Assembly: GCF_014268495.2 (NCBI RefSeq)
Contig: NZ_CP077087.1
Coordinates: 1,181,501 to 1,245,500 of the forward strand
Source of the DNA: Pseudomonas monsensis
GTDB taxonomy: Bacteria; Pseudomonadota; Gammaproteobacteria; Pseudomonadales; Pseudomonadaceae
Direction: 5' to 3'
DNA length: 64,000 nt
Shown: piece by piece, positions 24,453-33,173 of the stretch
How the letters are laid out: the number at the start of each line of letters is the position of its first letter
How positions within the stretch are numbered: position 1 is the stretch's first letter
Notes under the pieces: model-generated
Told to the model about the DNA's origin: nothing
Databases searched by the model: none
What the model saw: only the letters and a program-made list of their open reading frames with translations
Program-made: the position numbers and the translations under genes

Positions 24453-25610
24453 TTAGGCGACTACCGCTTCAGCAGGCGAGACGATACTGGTCTTCATCCC
24501 GCGCGAGCGCCCCGAGCTCAGATAAGCCGCAATCGACTCCTGCGTGACCTCACCGAGGAACACTCGCTCGGCATCCATCACCGGCAGCCACGAACGGTTG
24601 AACTCGTACATCCGCGACAACAGGATGCGCAAATGCTCGTCGTACGCCGCCGTGGCGTTGAACTCGCGCAGGAATTGCGCACAGGTGCCGGTCTGGCGGT
24701 GCAGGTCGCGACGACGCACATAGCCCAGCGCCTTGTTCTCGGCACAGGTGACGACCACGTAGCGGCGGTCATGCTCGTCCATCAATTCCAGGGCATCGGC
24801 CACCGGGGTTTCCGGGCTCACCGACGGCGCGTTGTCCGCCGCATCTTCTGCCTTCACCAACAACAGACGCTTGAGCGTGCTGTCCTGGCCGACGAAGTTG
24901 CTGACGAAATCGTCCGCCGGATGCGCGAGCAGGGTGTCCGGGTGATCAATCTGCAGCAGTTTGCCGGCGCGGAAAATCGCGATCTTGTCGCCCAGCTTGA
25001 TCGCTTCGTCGATGTCGTGGCTGACCATGATCACGGTCTTGTTCAGCGCCCGTTGCATCTCGAAGAACTCGTTCTGGATCATTTCGCGGTTGATCGGGTC
25101 GACCGCACCGAACGGCTCGTCCATCAGCAACAGCGGCGCATCCGCCGCCAATGCGCGGATCACGCCGATGCGCTGTTGCTGGCCGCCGGACAGTTCACGC
25201 GGGTAGCGATGCAGATACTGCTTGGGTTCGAGCTTGATCATGCTCATCAACTCGCGGGCGCGGTCGTGGCATTTCTGTTTGTCCCAGCCGAGCAGCTTCG
25301 GCACGACGACGATGTTCTCTTCGATGGTCATGTTCGGGAACAGACCGATCTGCTGGATCACGTAACCGATGTTGCGACGCAGGGTCACTTCGTCGAGGTC
25401 GGTGGTGTCTTCGCCGTTGATCAGGATCTTGCCCGAGGTCGGTTTGATCAGGCGGTTGATCATCTTCAGCGTGGTGCTTTTGCCGCAACCCGATGGCCCG
25501 AGGAACACACAGATTTCGCCTTCATTGACGGTCAGGCTTACCGAGTCCACGGCTTTGACATCTTTGCCGTTGCTTTGGAAGGTCTTGCTGAGGTTTTGAA
25601 GTTCGATCAT
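24453..25610 (-). CDS. opuCA: OpuCA, ABC transporter ATPase for betaine/choline-type osmoprotectants
   Basis: ATPase of 385 residues. Walker A GPSGCGKSTTLKM is near residue 40. The Q-loop is in VIQQIGLFPN, the signature is LSGGQQQRIGVIRALA, Walker B is LLLMDEPFGAVD and the switch His is in VSHDID. Residues about 250-370 form a tandem CBS region (PVADALELMDEHDRRYVVV) that senses osmotic or ionic state in this family. The ATG at 25610 is chosen by the ribosome-binding site AAGGAC and the family start MIELQNLSKTF. Its start overlaps the opuCB stop (ATGA), so it is the last gene of the opuC operon. Confidence 0.94.
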   Translation of the reverse strand: MIELQNLSKTFQSNGKDVKAVDSVSLTVNEGEICVFLGPSGCGKSTTLKMINRLIKPTSGKILINGEDTTDLDEVTLRRNIGYVIQQIGLFPNMTIEENIVVVPKLLGWDKQKCHDRARELMSMIKLEPKQYLHRYPRELSGGQQQRIGVIRALAADAPLLLMDEPFGAVDPINREMIQNEFFEMQRALNKTVIMVSHDIDEAIKLGDKIAIFRAGKLLQIDHPDTLLAHPADDFVSNFVGQDSTLKRLLLVKAEDAADNAPSVSPETPVADALELMDEHDRRYVVVTCAENKALGYVRRRDLHRQTGTCAQFLREFNATAAYDEHLRILLSRMYEFNRSWLPVMDAERVFLGEVTQESIAAYLSSGRSRGMKTSIVSPAEAVVA

Positions 25611-26260
25611 TTGAGGAGTCCTTTTGGAGTCAGCGTACGTTGCAGCCACTGCAGGAGAAGGTCGGCGAAGATCGCCAGAAGACTGACCAACAGCGCGCCG
25701 ACGATGAGCATCGACATGTCGCTGCGGCTGATAGAGGCGAGGATCAACACGCCGAGGCCACCGGCGCCGATGGTCGCGGCGATGGTCATCACGCCGATGT
25801 TCATCACCACGGCGGTGCGCACGCCGGCGAGGATCACCGGTACCGCAATCGGCAGCTCGACCATGCGCAGGCGCTGGCCGAAAGTCATGCCGATGCCGCG
25901 TGCGGCTTCACGGATGCCCGGTTCGACGCCGGTCAGGGCGAGGTAGGTGTTGCGCATGATCGGCAGCAGCGAATAGAGGAACACCGCGGTGATGGCCGGC
26001 ATCGGCCCCAGACCCTGGCCGAACTTGGAGTAGAACGGCAGCAGCAGGCCGAACAGGGCAATCGACGGCACGGTCAACAGCACCGTGGCGCTGGCCTGCA
26101 AGGGACCGGCGAGGCTCGGGAAACGCGTCATCAGGATCCCCAGCGGCACGCCGATGAGGATCGCCAGCGTCACCGCGATGCCGACCAGAGTGATGTGCTG
26201 CCAGGTCAGGTGCATCACCTGCTGCCAGTCGAGGTGGGAAAAGGCGTTCAGAAATTCCAT
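25607..26260 (-). CDS. opuCB: OpuC permease (OpuCB-type)
   Basis: Inner-membrane permease of 217 residues with about five or six hydrophobic segments. The ABC EAA-type loop is EAARGIGMTFGQRLRMVELP near residue 138. It pairs with OpuCA through this loop. OpuC systems take up glycine betaine, choline or carnitine during osmotic stress. The four-base overlap with opuCA and the 12-base gap after opuCC place it in one operon. AAGGAGGAAAAGTC precedes the ATG. Confidence 0.93.
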   Translation of the reverse strand: MEFLNAFSHLDWQQVMHLTWQHITLVGIAVTLAILIGVPLGILMTRFPSLAGPLQASATVLLTVPSIALFGLLLPFYSKFGQGLGPMPAITAVFLYSLLPIMRNTYLALTGVEPGIREAARGIGMTFGQRLRMVELPIAVPVILAGVRTAVVMNIGVMTIAATIGAGGLGVLILASISRSDMSMLIVGALLVSLLAIFADLLLQWLQRTLTPKGLLK

Positions 26261-26272
26261 GACTTTTCCTCC

Positions 26273-27178
26273 TTAGTTGAGTGGATGCTGGCGCAGGAAA
26301 TCCGCGGCGACTTTCGACGGGCTCTCGTGATCGACATCGACCCGCGCGTTGAGCTGGCGCATGGTTTCGTCGTCGAACAGCTCCGCCAGTGGCTTGAGTT
26401 GCTCGGCCAGTTGCGGGTGCGCGTCCAGATACGCCTGACGCACCACCGGCGCGGCGGTGTAGTCGGGGAAATAGTGCTTGTCGTCTTCCAGCAGTTTCAG
26501 GCCGAACGCGTTGAGGCGACCGTCAGTGGTGTAGACCAGACCGGCAAACACTTGCCCGTTACGCAATGCGGTGTAGACCAGCCCCGCGTCCATCTGGCGG
26601 ATATTCTTGCGGGTCAGGTTCATGCCGTAGAGCTTGACCATGCCGTCCAGACCGTCAGAGCGGTTTGCGAACTCGGTGTCCAGCGCCACCAGATGGTTGG
26701 TCTTGGCTTCAGCCTGCAACACCTCGTTCAACTGGCTGATGTTGTTGATCTGCGGGTACTCCTCGGCGACTTTTTTCGGCAGGGCGAGGGCGTAGGTGTT
26801 GCTGAATTTCGACGGGGTCAGCCAGACCAGGCCTTTTTTCGCGTCGAGTTCTTTCACCCGGGCGTAGGACTGTTCGCTGTCGAGTTTTTCGGTGACATGG
26901 TTGTAGGCCACCAGCGACACGCCGGTGTATTCCCAGAGCATGTCCAGTTGCCCGCTTTCGTGGGCGCTGCGGGCGAGGTTGCTGCCCAGACCACCGGTGA
27001 TCTGCGCGTCGTAACCTTTGCTGCGCAGGTATTGCGCGGTGATTTCCGCGAGCAGGGTCTGCTCGGTGAATACCCGGGCGCCGAGACGGATTACCGGTTT
27101 TTCAGCGGCTTGCGCGATTCCTGCGAACAGCAGGGCACTACTCAGGATCAGGCCTAAGATCAAGCTAAGTCGTTTCAT
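26273..27178 (-). CDS. opuCC: OpuC periplasmic substrate-binding protein
   Basis: Binding protein of 301 residues. A cleavable signal peptide (LSLILGLILSSALLFAGIAQAAEK) has no lipobox Cys, so the protein is periplasmic and soluble. The OpuAC-type fold shows RLGARVFTEQTLLAEITAQY, ITGGLGSNLARSAHES and LDMLWEYTGVSL. The YTG/aromatic segments are those that cage quaternary amines in this family. Substrate choice among betaine, choline and carnitine cannot be read from the sequence. It lies between the two permease genes, with AAGGAATATTT before the start. Confidence 0.94.
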   Translation of the reverse strand: MKRLSLILGLILSSALLFAGIAQAAEKPVIRLGARVFTEQTLLAEITAQYLRSKGYDAQITGGLGSNLARSAHESGQLDMLWEYTGVSLVAYNHVTEKLDSEQSYARVKELDAKKGLVWLTPSKFSNTYALALPKKVAEEYPQINNISQLNEVLQAEAKTNHLVALDTEFANRSDGLDGMVKLYGMNLTRKNIRQMDAGLVYTALRNGQVFAGLVYTTDGRLNAFGLKLLEDDKHYFPDYTAAPVVRQAYLDAHPQLAEQLKPLAELFDDETMRQLNARVDVDHESPSKVAADFLRQHPLN

Positions 27179-27199
27179 AAATATTCCTTCGCAAGAGCC

Positions 27200-27916
27200 T
27201 TAAGACGGGCGCAAACCGCGTTCCAGCCAGAGTCGGCTGGCGAGGGTGACGACGCCATCGAGCAGCAGGGCCAGCAGCGCGGTGCACGCGGCGCCGAGCA
27301 GCAGTTGCGGCTGATTGTTCAGGGCGATGCCGGGGAAGATCAGGCTGCCGAGGCTGTTGGCACCGATCAGGAACGCCAATGGCGCGGTGCCGACGTTGAT
27401 TGCCAGCGCGACACGCACACCACCGACGATGATCGGCACGGCGTTGGGCAATTCGACTTTCCACAGCACCTGGCGCGGGGTCATGCCGATGCCGACGGCG
27501 GCTTCTTTCAGCGAGCCCTGGACGTTTTTCAGGCCTTCATAGGTGTTGCGCACGATCGGCAACAGGGAGGCGAGGAACAAAGCGAAGATCGCCGGACCAC
27601 TGCCGATGCCGAGAATCCCCAGGGCAATCGCCAGTACGGCCAGCGGTGGCACGGTGTTACCGATATTGAAGATCTGCATGAAGCGTTCAGCGCGGCCGAC
27701 CATGGTCGGGCGACTGAGGAAGATGCCGGCGGGGATGCCCACGACCAGGGCGGCCAGCATTGAAGCGAGGACGAGAATCAGATGAGCTTGCAGGTAAAAC
27801 AACAAATCGTCGCGGTAGTGTTCGATCGTGTTGATGCCGATCCAGTGGATCAGCAGGGCCAGGAGCGCGATCACCACCGCACCTCCCATCAGCCCTTTGC
27901 CATAGCGGATAGCCAC
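27200..27916 (-). CDS. opuCD: OpuC permease (OpuCD-type), first gene of the operon
   Basis: Inner-membrane permease of 238 residues with a hydrophobic N-terminus (GGAVVIALLALLIHWIGI), several membrane helices and the EAA loop EAAVGIGMTPRQVLWKVELP. The start is set at GTG 27916 (VAIRYGKGLM), which has AGGAGTCCGCCT directly upstream. A longer frame to 28024 includes non-family residues and no ribosome-binding site. It forms the transporter channel with OpuCB. The operon promoter should lie in the 332-base gap shared with the divergent prfC, in which no other gene is seen. Confidence 0.92.
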   Translation of the reverse strand: MAIRYGKGLMGGAVVIALLALLIHWIGINTIEHYRDDLLFYLQAHLILVLASMLAALVVGIPAGIFLSRPTMVGRAERFMQIFNIGNTVPPLAVLAIALGILGIGSGPAIFALFLASLLPIVRNTYEGLKNVQGSLKEAAVGIGMTPRQVLWKVELPNAVPIIVGGVRVALAINVGTAPLAFLIGANSLGSLIFPGIALNNQPQLLLGAACTALLALLLDGVVTLASRLWLERGLRPS

Positions 27917-28205
27917 AGGCGGACTCCTTTTTTTGTAGTCGGCGAACGCTCTCCCGAGTGGCATGCCAAGCCTTGGCTGCCGGGAATAAACGTTCGCGAG
28001 AAGCAGCTCCCTCAGCACCGGCAAAAAGCGGTCTGAAAGCGAGCCATGAGCGCAGCCTCGTCAGGCTAACTTGCTGATTTTTCAGCCCCTGACGAAATGT
28101 CGTAACAGGGGATGGACGTCTCCGTGCTTTAAAAGGTTCCCATCTGAGACAGCATTTGGCCACCCTTAATGTGCTCAACGGTTCGGTTATTGCATCGAGT
28201 TGGGC

Positions 28206-28211
28206 TATAAT
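28206..28211 (+). promoter_or_regulatory. Probable sigma-70 -10 box of prfC
   Basis: TATAAT within GGGCTATAATCGCGG lies 38 bases upstream of the prfC start, in a typical position for a short leader. The -35 hexamer is weak (GGTTAT or similar around 28184). Confidence 0.6.
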
Positions 28212-28248
28212 CGCGGCCCTTTTTTGAATCACCGCCAGGCGATTTCCC

Positions 28249-29832
28249 ATGACCAACCAGGCCGCCGAAGTCGCGAAACGCCGCACTTTCGCCATTATTT
28301 CCCACCCCGATGCCGGTAAAACCACGATCACCGAAAAGCTCCTGTTGATGGGCAAGGCGATTGCGGTGGCCGGTACGGTGAAATCCCGTAAATCCGATCG
28401 CCATGCGACATCCGACTGGATGGAGATGGAGAAACAACGGGGTATTTCCATTACCACGTCGGTCATGCAGTTCCCGTATCGCGAACACATGATCAACCTG
28501 CTCGACACCCCGGGCCACGAAGACTTCTCCGAAGACACCTACCGCACCCTGACGGCGGTCGACTCGGCATTGATGGTTCTCGACGGCGGTAAAGGTGTAG
28601 AGCCACGGACCATCGCCCTGATGGACGTCTGCCGTCTGCGTGACACGCCGATCGTCAGCTTCATCAACAAACTCGACCGCGACATCCGCGACCCGATCGA
28701 ACTGCTCGACGAAATCGAAGCCGTGCTGAAGATCAAGGCAGCGCCGATCACCTGGCCGATCGGTTGCTACCGCGACTTCAAGGGCGTGTACCACCTCGCC
28801 GACGACTACATCATTGTCTACACCGCTGGTCATGGTCACGAACGCACCGAAACCAAGATCATCGAGAAACTCGACTCCGATGAAGCGCGTGCGCACCTGG
28901 GCGATGAGTACGAGCGTTTCCTCGAACAACTGGAACTGGTGCAGGGCGCCTGCCACGAGTTCAACCAGCAGGAGTTCCTCGACGGTCAACTGACCCCGGT
29001 GTTCTTCGGTACTGCACTGGGCAACTTTGGTGTCGACCACGTGCTCGATGCCGTCGTTGACTGGGCACCGCGTCCGCTGGCCCGTGTCGCCAACGAACGC
29101 ACCGTGGAGCCGGTGGAAGAGAAGTTCTCGGGCTTCATCTTCAAGATCCAGGCGAACATGGACCCGAAACACCGCGACCGCATCGCCTTCATGCGTATCT
29201 GCTCGGGCAAGTACGAAAAAGGCATGAAGATGCGCCACGTGCGTACCGGCAAGGACGTGCGCATCGGCGATGCCCTGACGTTCTTCTCCTCCGAGCGTGA
29301 ACAGTTGGAAGAGGCGTACGCCGGCGACATCATCGGTCTGCACAACCACGGCACGATCCAGATTGGCGACACCTTCAGCGAAGGTGAAGTCCTCGGTTTC
29401 ACCGGTATCCCGCACTTCGCCCCGGAACTGTTCCGTCGTGTGCGTCTGCGTGATCCGCTGAAGTCCAAGCAACTGCGTCAGGGTCTGCAACAGCTGGCTG
29501 AAGAAGGCGCAACGCAGGTGTTCTTCCCGGAACGCAGCAACGACATCATTCTTGGCGCCGTGGGTGTGCTGCAGTTCGATGTGGTCGCCAGTCGTTTGAA
29601 GGAGGAATACAAGGTTGAGTGCTCTTATGAGCCGATCACTGTTTACTCTGCGCGCTGGATTGAATGCAGCGACAAGAAGAAGCTTGAGGAGTTTTCCAAC
29701 AAGGCTGTGGAAAACCTGGCGTTGGATGGTGGTGGGCATCTGACCTACCTTGCGCCGACGCGGGTTAACCTGGCGTTGATGGAAGAGCGCTGGCCGGATG
29801 TGAAGTTCCGGGCGACGCGTGAGCATCATTAA
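28249..29832 (+). CDS. prfC: PrfC, peptide chain release factor 3
   Basis: Translational GTPase of 527 residues that recycles RF1/RF2 after termination. The G-domain motifs are G1 HPDAGKTT, G3 DTPGHEDF and G4 NKLD. The RF3-specific KSRKSDRHATSDWMEMEKQR follows the P-loop. The C-terminal half has the elongation-factor-like domain II and domain III (QLAEEGATQVFFPERSNDI). It is a single-copy housekeeping gene with its own promoter and a strong terminator. It stands alone, divergent from opuC. Confidence 0.98.
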   Translation: MTNQAAEVAKRRTFAIISHPDAGKTTITEKLLLMGKAIAVAGTVKSRKSDRHATSDWMEMEKQRGISITTSVMQFPYREHMINLLDTPGHEDFSEDTYRTLTAVDSALMVLDGGKGVEPRTIALMDVCRLRDTPIVSFINKLDRDIRDPIELLDEIEAVLKIKAAPITWPIGCYRDFKGVYHLADDYIIVYTAGHGHERTETKIIEKLDSDEARAHLGDEYERFLEQLELVQGACHEFNQQEFLDGQLTPVFFGTALGNFGVDHVLDAVVDWAPRPLARVANERTVEPVEEKFSGFIFKIQANMDPKHRDRIAFMRICSGKYEKGMKMRHVRTGKDVRIGDALTFFSSEREQLEEAYAGDIIGLHNHGTIQIGDTFSEGEVLGFTGIPHFAPELFRRVRLRDPLKSKQLRQGLQQLAEEGATQVFFPERSNDIILGAVGVLQFDVVASRLKEEYKVECSYEPITVYSARWIECSDKKKLEEFSNKAVENLALDGGGHLTYLAPTRVNLALMEERWPDVKFRATREHH

Positions 29833-29852
29833 GCGTTGAGCTGGTTTGTTCG

Positions 29853-29890
29853 AAAAGCCCCCTCGGTGTGTGCCTAGGGGGCTTTTTTTT
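29853..29890 (+). terminator. Terminator of prfC
   Basis: AAAAGCCCCCTcggtgtgtgccTAGGGGGCTTTTTTTT forms a 10-bp stem with an eight-T run. Confidence 0.95.
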
Positions 29891-30001
29891 GCTTGGTGGG
29901 TTTGGGGGTGTATCCGTTTCTGCGGGTGTTGCTGATTACGGTTTCGCCCTTACGGCGACTCACTTTTTTTACAAACGCCTAAAAAAAGTAAGCAAAAAAA
30001 C

Positions 30002-30234
30002 GCTTGCTCCTACGTGCGGCCCGCTCGCTGGGGCTCGGGGTTCCTTCGCTGCGGGATCGATCCGGGCGCAGCGTCTCCGGTTTGCTTCGCTGCACCTACT
30101 CCCGCTGTGTTTGGCTGCGCCAAACGGTCGCTGCGCTCCCACGCCCGGATCAATCCCTCCACTCAGCCTTCCGATGTCGCCCGTGGATCAAGATCAAAAG
30201 CAGGCGAGCTGACACTCGGCCTATTGAGTGGTGA
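30002..30234. repeat. 233-bp dispersed repeat, copy A
   Basis: This stretch is identical, base for base as read, to 46008-46240. Its left flank (CGCCCTTACGGCG...CACTTTTT...AAAGTAA) is a diverged version of the same element. The short open frames inside it are byproducts of the repeat and have no ribosome-binding sites. Such elements recur in pseudomonad genomes. Confidence 0.92.
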
Positions 30235-30269
30235 AGAGCACGGGTATTCGGCTTTGGATTTGTGGTGCT

Positions 30270-31320
30270 CTTGCCCCTCACCCCAGCCCTCTCCCGAAGG
30301 AGAGGGAGCCGATTTGTGGGTTTTTCAAAATCTGAGTTCGACTCGGTATCGCACGGCGGCGTAGCTCTCTCAAACACCGCGATCAGCCCCTCTCTCTGGG
30401 AGGGTGAGAGGCCGATTTGTTTGCTTTTCAGAACCTGAGTTCAACGCGGTATCGCACGTCGGCGTAGTTCGCCCAAACACCGCGGTCAGTCCCCTCTCCC
30501 TCCGGGAGAGGGTTAGGGTGAGGGGCTTTTGATCTTCGACTCCGTTTTTGTGATCTCGATGTTCTCGAACGCGACAAACGACATGCTGATCGTTAGTGTT
30601 CCAGCTCCACGCGCCTCGGTCAGCCCCTCTCTCTGGGAGGGTGAGAGGCCGATTTGTTTGCTTTTCAGAACCTGAGTTCGACTCGGTATCGCACGTCGGC
30701 GTAGTTCGCCCAAACACCGCGGTCAGTCCCCTCTCCCTCCGGGAGAGGGTTAGGGTGAGGGGCTTTTGATCTTCGGCTCCGTTTTTGTGATCTCGATGTT
30801 CTCGAACGCGACAAACGGCATGCTGATCGTTAGTGTTCCAGCTCCACGCGCCTCGGTCAGTCCCTCTCTCTGGGAGGGTGAGAGGCCGATTTGTTTGCTT
30901 TTCAGAGCCTGAGTTCAACGCGGTATCGCACGTCGGCGTAGTTCGCCCAAACACCGCGGTCAGTCCCTCTCCCTCCGGGAGAGGGTTAGGGTGAGGGGCT
31001 TTTGATCTTCGGCTCCGTTTTTGTGATCTCGATGTTCTCGAACGCGACAAACGGCATGCTGATCGTTAGTGTTCCAGCTCCACGCGCCTCGGTCAGTCCC
31101 TCTCTCTGGGAGGGTGAGAGGCCGATTTGTTTGCTTTTCAGAACCTGAGTTCAACGCGGTATCGCACGTCGGCGTAGTTCGCCCAAACACCGCGGTCAGT
31201 CCCCTCTCCCTCCGGGAGAGGGTTAGGGTGAGGGGTTTTTGATCTTCGGCTCCGTTTTTGTGATCTCGATGTTCTCGAACGCGACAAACGGCATGCTGAT
31301 CGTTAGTGTTCCAGCTCCAC
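30270..31320. repeat. REP-like field with a 237-bp tandem array, about four copies
   Basis: CAGYCCCTCTCTCTGGGAGG recurs at about 30384, 30621, 30858 and 31094 with a period of 236-237 bases. Each unit carries GATTTGTTTGCTTTTCAG, GGTATCGCACGTCGGCGTAG, the core CCCTCTCCCTCCGGGAGAGG and, in the last three full units, GATCTCGATGTTCTCGAACG and GATCGTTAGTGTTCCAGCTC. The array explains the 1.5-kb gene-free stretch between prfC and the MFS gene and runs right up to the MFS ribosome-binding site. Confidence 0.93.
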
Positions 31321-31346
31321 GCACGTCGCTTTGAGAGGTCAATGGA

Positions 31347-32540
31347 ATGACGAGTCGACTGACTCACCTGCTGCGCCTCGGCAGTTATTTCGGTGTGATG
31401 GCCTGGGTGCTCGGTGCGCTGCTGTTCATCAATCGCCTGAGTAGCATGGTCAAGCTGTTCATGGCGTTGTACCTGCGTCAGGAGTTGGGGCTGGCGATTG
31501 AGACCGTGGGCTGGTTGCTGTCGGCGTATGGTGCGGGGTTGCTGGTCGGTTCGATGCTCGGTGGCTGGCTCAGTGATCATGTGCGTACAGCGCGGCTGAC
31601 CGCGACGTTGTTCTTTGTTTCGGTGTGGGTGTTGATTCTGCTGGGGCTGGTGACGCAAGTGCCGTTGCTCGCGGCATTGCTGTTGCTCAGCGGAGCCATT
31701 GATGGCGCCATTCGCACGCTGCATCAGCGCCTGATCATGGAATATTGCGAAGTGGCGCAGCGTTCGCGTGCGCAGGCTTTGAGTCACGTTGCGCGCAACC
31801 TCGGCATGGCCGCCGCGGGGGTGGCGGGAGGGGTGTTGGCGCAGACGGATTTTCGCTGGGTATTTTTTGGCAGTGCGGCGATGACGTTGCTGGCGTTACT
31901 GTGGTTTGTTCGCACCACGTGGCAGCGGCCGGTGCTGATCAATGACGAGCCATCCACGAGCGGTACAGGTGGGGCGGGTGGGCCGTTTCGTGACAAACCG
32001 TTCCTGTGGTTGCTGGCAGCGACGGCCGTGCTCGGCATCGCCTTCGACACGGTTTACAGCACGCTGGGTAACTATCTGCGCGATTACTACCAGTTGAGTA
32101 CGGAGGCGATCGGCTGGCAGTTCGGGCTCAATGCGTTGCTGGTGATCGCGCTGCAGATTCCCCTGTCGCACTGCGGCGAGCGTTGGGGGACGCGGTGGCA
32201 AATGCTCGCAGGGAGTTTGTTGCTGGCCGGCGGCTTGGGCATGTTGCCGTTCGGTTCCGGACTGGCGTTCGTCTGTCTGTCGACGCTGATCTGGACTTTG
32301 GGTGAAGCGTTGTTCATGCCGCCGCTGAATGTGCTGGTGATGCAGTTTGCCCAGAGTGGCAAAAGCGGTCAGTACTTTGGCCTGTTCTTTATGAGCTGGA
32401 GTGCCAGCGCGTTGTTGTCGCCGGTGCTCAGCGCTCAGTTGTACGGTCAGTTCGGCGGCCACAGTGTCTGGCTGAGCAGCACCGTGTTGGTACTGATGTC
32501 GATTCCCTTGACGTGGCAAGCGACCCGTCCGCTTAGCTGA
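31347..32540 (+). CDS. MFS transporter (drug/metabolite efflux type)
   Basis: Major-facilitator protein of 397 residues with 12 hydrophobic segments. The motif-A-like loop is GSMLGGWLSDHVRTARL after helix 2, and the central loop is around residues 190-215. It resembles small MFS exporters of the MdtH/YfcJ kind, but the substrate cannot be inferred. The start at 31347 follows GAGAGG. The 237-bp tandem repeats end only about 26 bases upstream, so the promoter most likely lies inside a repeat copy. No neighbour is clearly linked in function. Confidence 0.85.
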   Translation: MTSRLTHLLRLGSYFGVMAWVLGALLFINRLSSMVKLFMALYLRQELGLAIETVGWLLSAYGAGLLVGSMLGGWLSDHVRTARLTATLFFVSVWVLILLGLVTQVPLLAALLLLSGAIDGAIRTLHQRLIMEYCEVAQRSRAQALSHVARNLGMAAAGVAGGVLAQTDFRWVFFGSAAMTLLALLWFVRTTWQRPVLINDEPSTSGTGGAGGPFRDKPFLWLLAATAVLGIAFDTVYSTLGNYLRDYYQLSTEAIGWQFGLNALLVIALQIPLSHCGERWGTRWQMLAGSLLLAGGLGMLPFGSGLAFVCLSTLIWTLGEALFMPPLNVLVMQFAQSGKSGQYFGLFFMSWSASALLSPVLSAQLYGQFGGHSVWLSSTVLVLMSIPLTWQATRPLS

Positions 32541-32696
32541 TCCCGCGATAGACGTTATTCGAAACCTGTCTGTCTGCGCAGGGCATTTCTGCCTGCCCGT
32601 CGGCGTCCTATCTGGTGAACCCGATGGATCGGAACTAGATTTCACACAGCGCCAGTCAGGCACGCATGTCTCACCTGAAAAAGGATGGAGTCGGCT

Positions 32697-32960
32697 ATGA
32701 AAAGCAGATTGCTACGGGTTTTATTGCTGTTGAAAGTGATGGTCATGCTGTCCCTCGGCACCGCGACGGCCTGGGCCGAGTGCGAGGATCACGATTCCCA
32801 GGCCTTTAACGGCCAGGTCGGGCACAGCGGCTTGATGCTCGCCAAGTCTGAATCCGAGCCGGGCGATCAGGGGCAGGGTGGCAGCGACGATGACGACGAC
32901 TCGACTACCGATGATCCGGAATCTGATGGTCCGGACGACGAAGGCGACAGCCAGACGTAA
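32697..32960 (+). CDS. Small secreted, very acidic protein
   Basis: Product of 87 residues. A clear signal peptide (KSRLLRVLLLLKVMVMLSLGTATAWA) would be cleaved near residue 27. The mature peptide of about 60 residues is dominated by Asp, Glu, Ser and Gly (GGSDDDDDSTTDDPESDGPD) with one Cys next to the predicted cleavage site. Low-complexity acidic tails can bind divalent metal ions, but no function is known. ATG 32697 is chosen over 32685 because GGATGGAG is correctly spaced. A strong terminator follows, so it is a single-gene unit. Confidence 0.75.
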   Translation: MKSRLLRVLLLLKVMVMLSLGTATAWAECEDHDSQAFNGQVGHSGLMLAKSESEPGDQGQGGSDDDDDSTTDDPESDGPDDEGDSQT

Positions 32961-32974
32961 ACCGCAGGCAAAAG

Positions 32975-33023
32975 AAAACCCCTTCTGCCTCGACTGATGC
33001 GCAATCGAGACGGAAGGGGTTTG
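32975..33023 (+). terminator. Terminator after the acidic-protein gene
   Basis: AAAACCCCTTCTGCCTCGA and TCGAGACGGAAGGGGTTTGG pair over about 17 bp, in an orientation suited to the plus-strand gene. Confidence 0.85.
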
Positions 33024-33054
33024 GTTAACACGTCACTCTGTTTGAAATGCGATC

Positions 33055-33147
33055 CCTGTGGGAGCGAGCTTGCTCGCGAAAGCGGTGTATCAGGCGACAT
33101 CTATGTTGAATGATCCAACGCCTTCGCGAGCAAGCTCGCTCCCACAG
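33055..33147. repeat. REPIN
   Basis: CCTGTGGGAGCGAGCTTGCT pairs with AGCAAGCTCGCTCCCACAG. It sits between the acidic-protein terminator and the dppF stop. Confidence 0.93.
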
Positions 33148-33173
33148 TGTTTTGTATCGCTCTCCGGATTTGC

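Noticed and set aside
24351..25946. A 531-codon plus-strand frame opposite opuCA and opuCB
   Set aside because: It starts within a REPIN and runs antisense through two clear ABC genes. Its composition (many His, Gln, Val repeats) is that of a shadow frame.
30004..30234. A 76-codon frame found identically at 46010-46240, suggesting a duplicated small gene
   Set aside because: It is contained wholly in the exact 233-bp repeat. The start lacks a ribosome-binding site and the Arg/Ser/Cys-rich composition is not protein-like.
30370..31787. Two long minus-strand frames with internally repeated protein sequence, resembling repeat proteins
   Set aside because: The protein repeats are simply the translation of the 237-bp DNA tandem array. 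There is no ribosome-binding site, and the frames end in antisense of the MFS gene.
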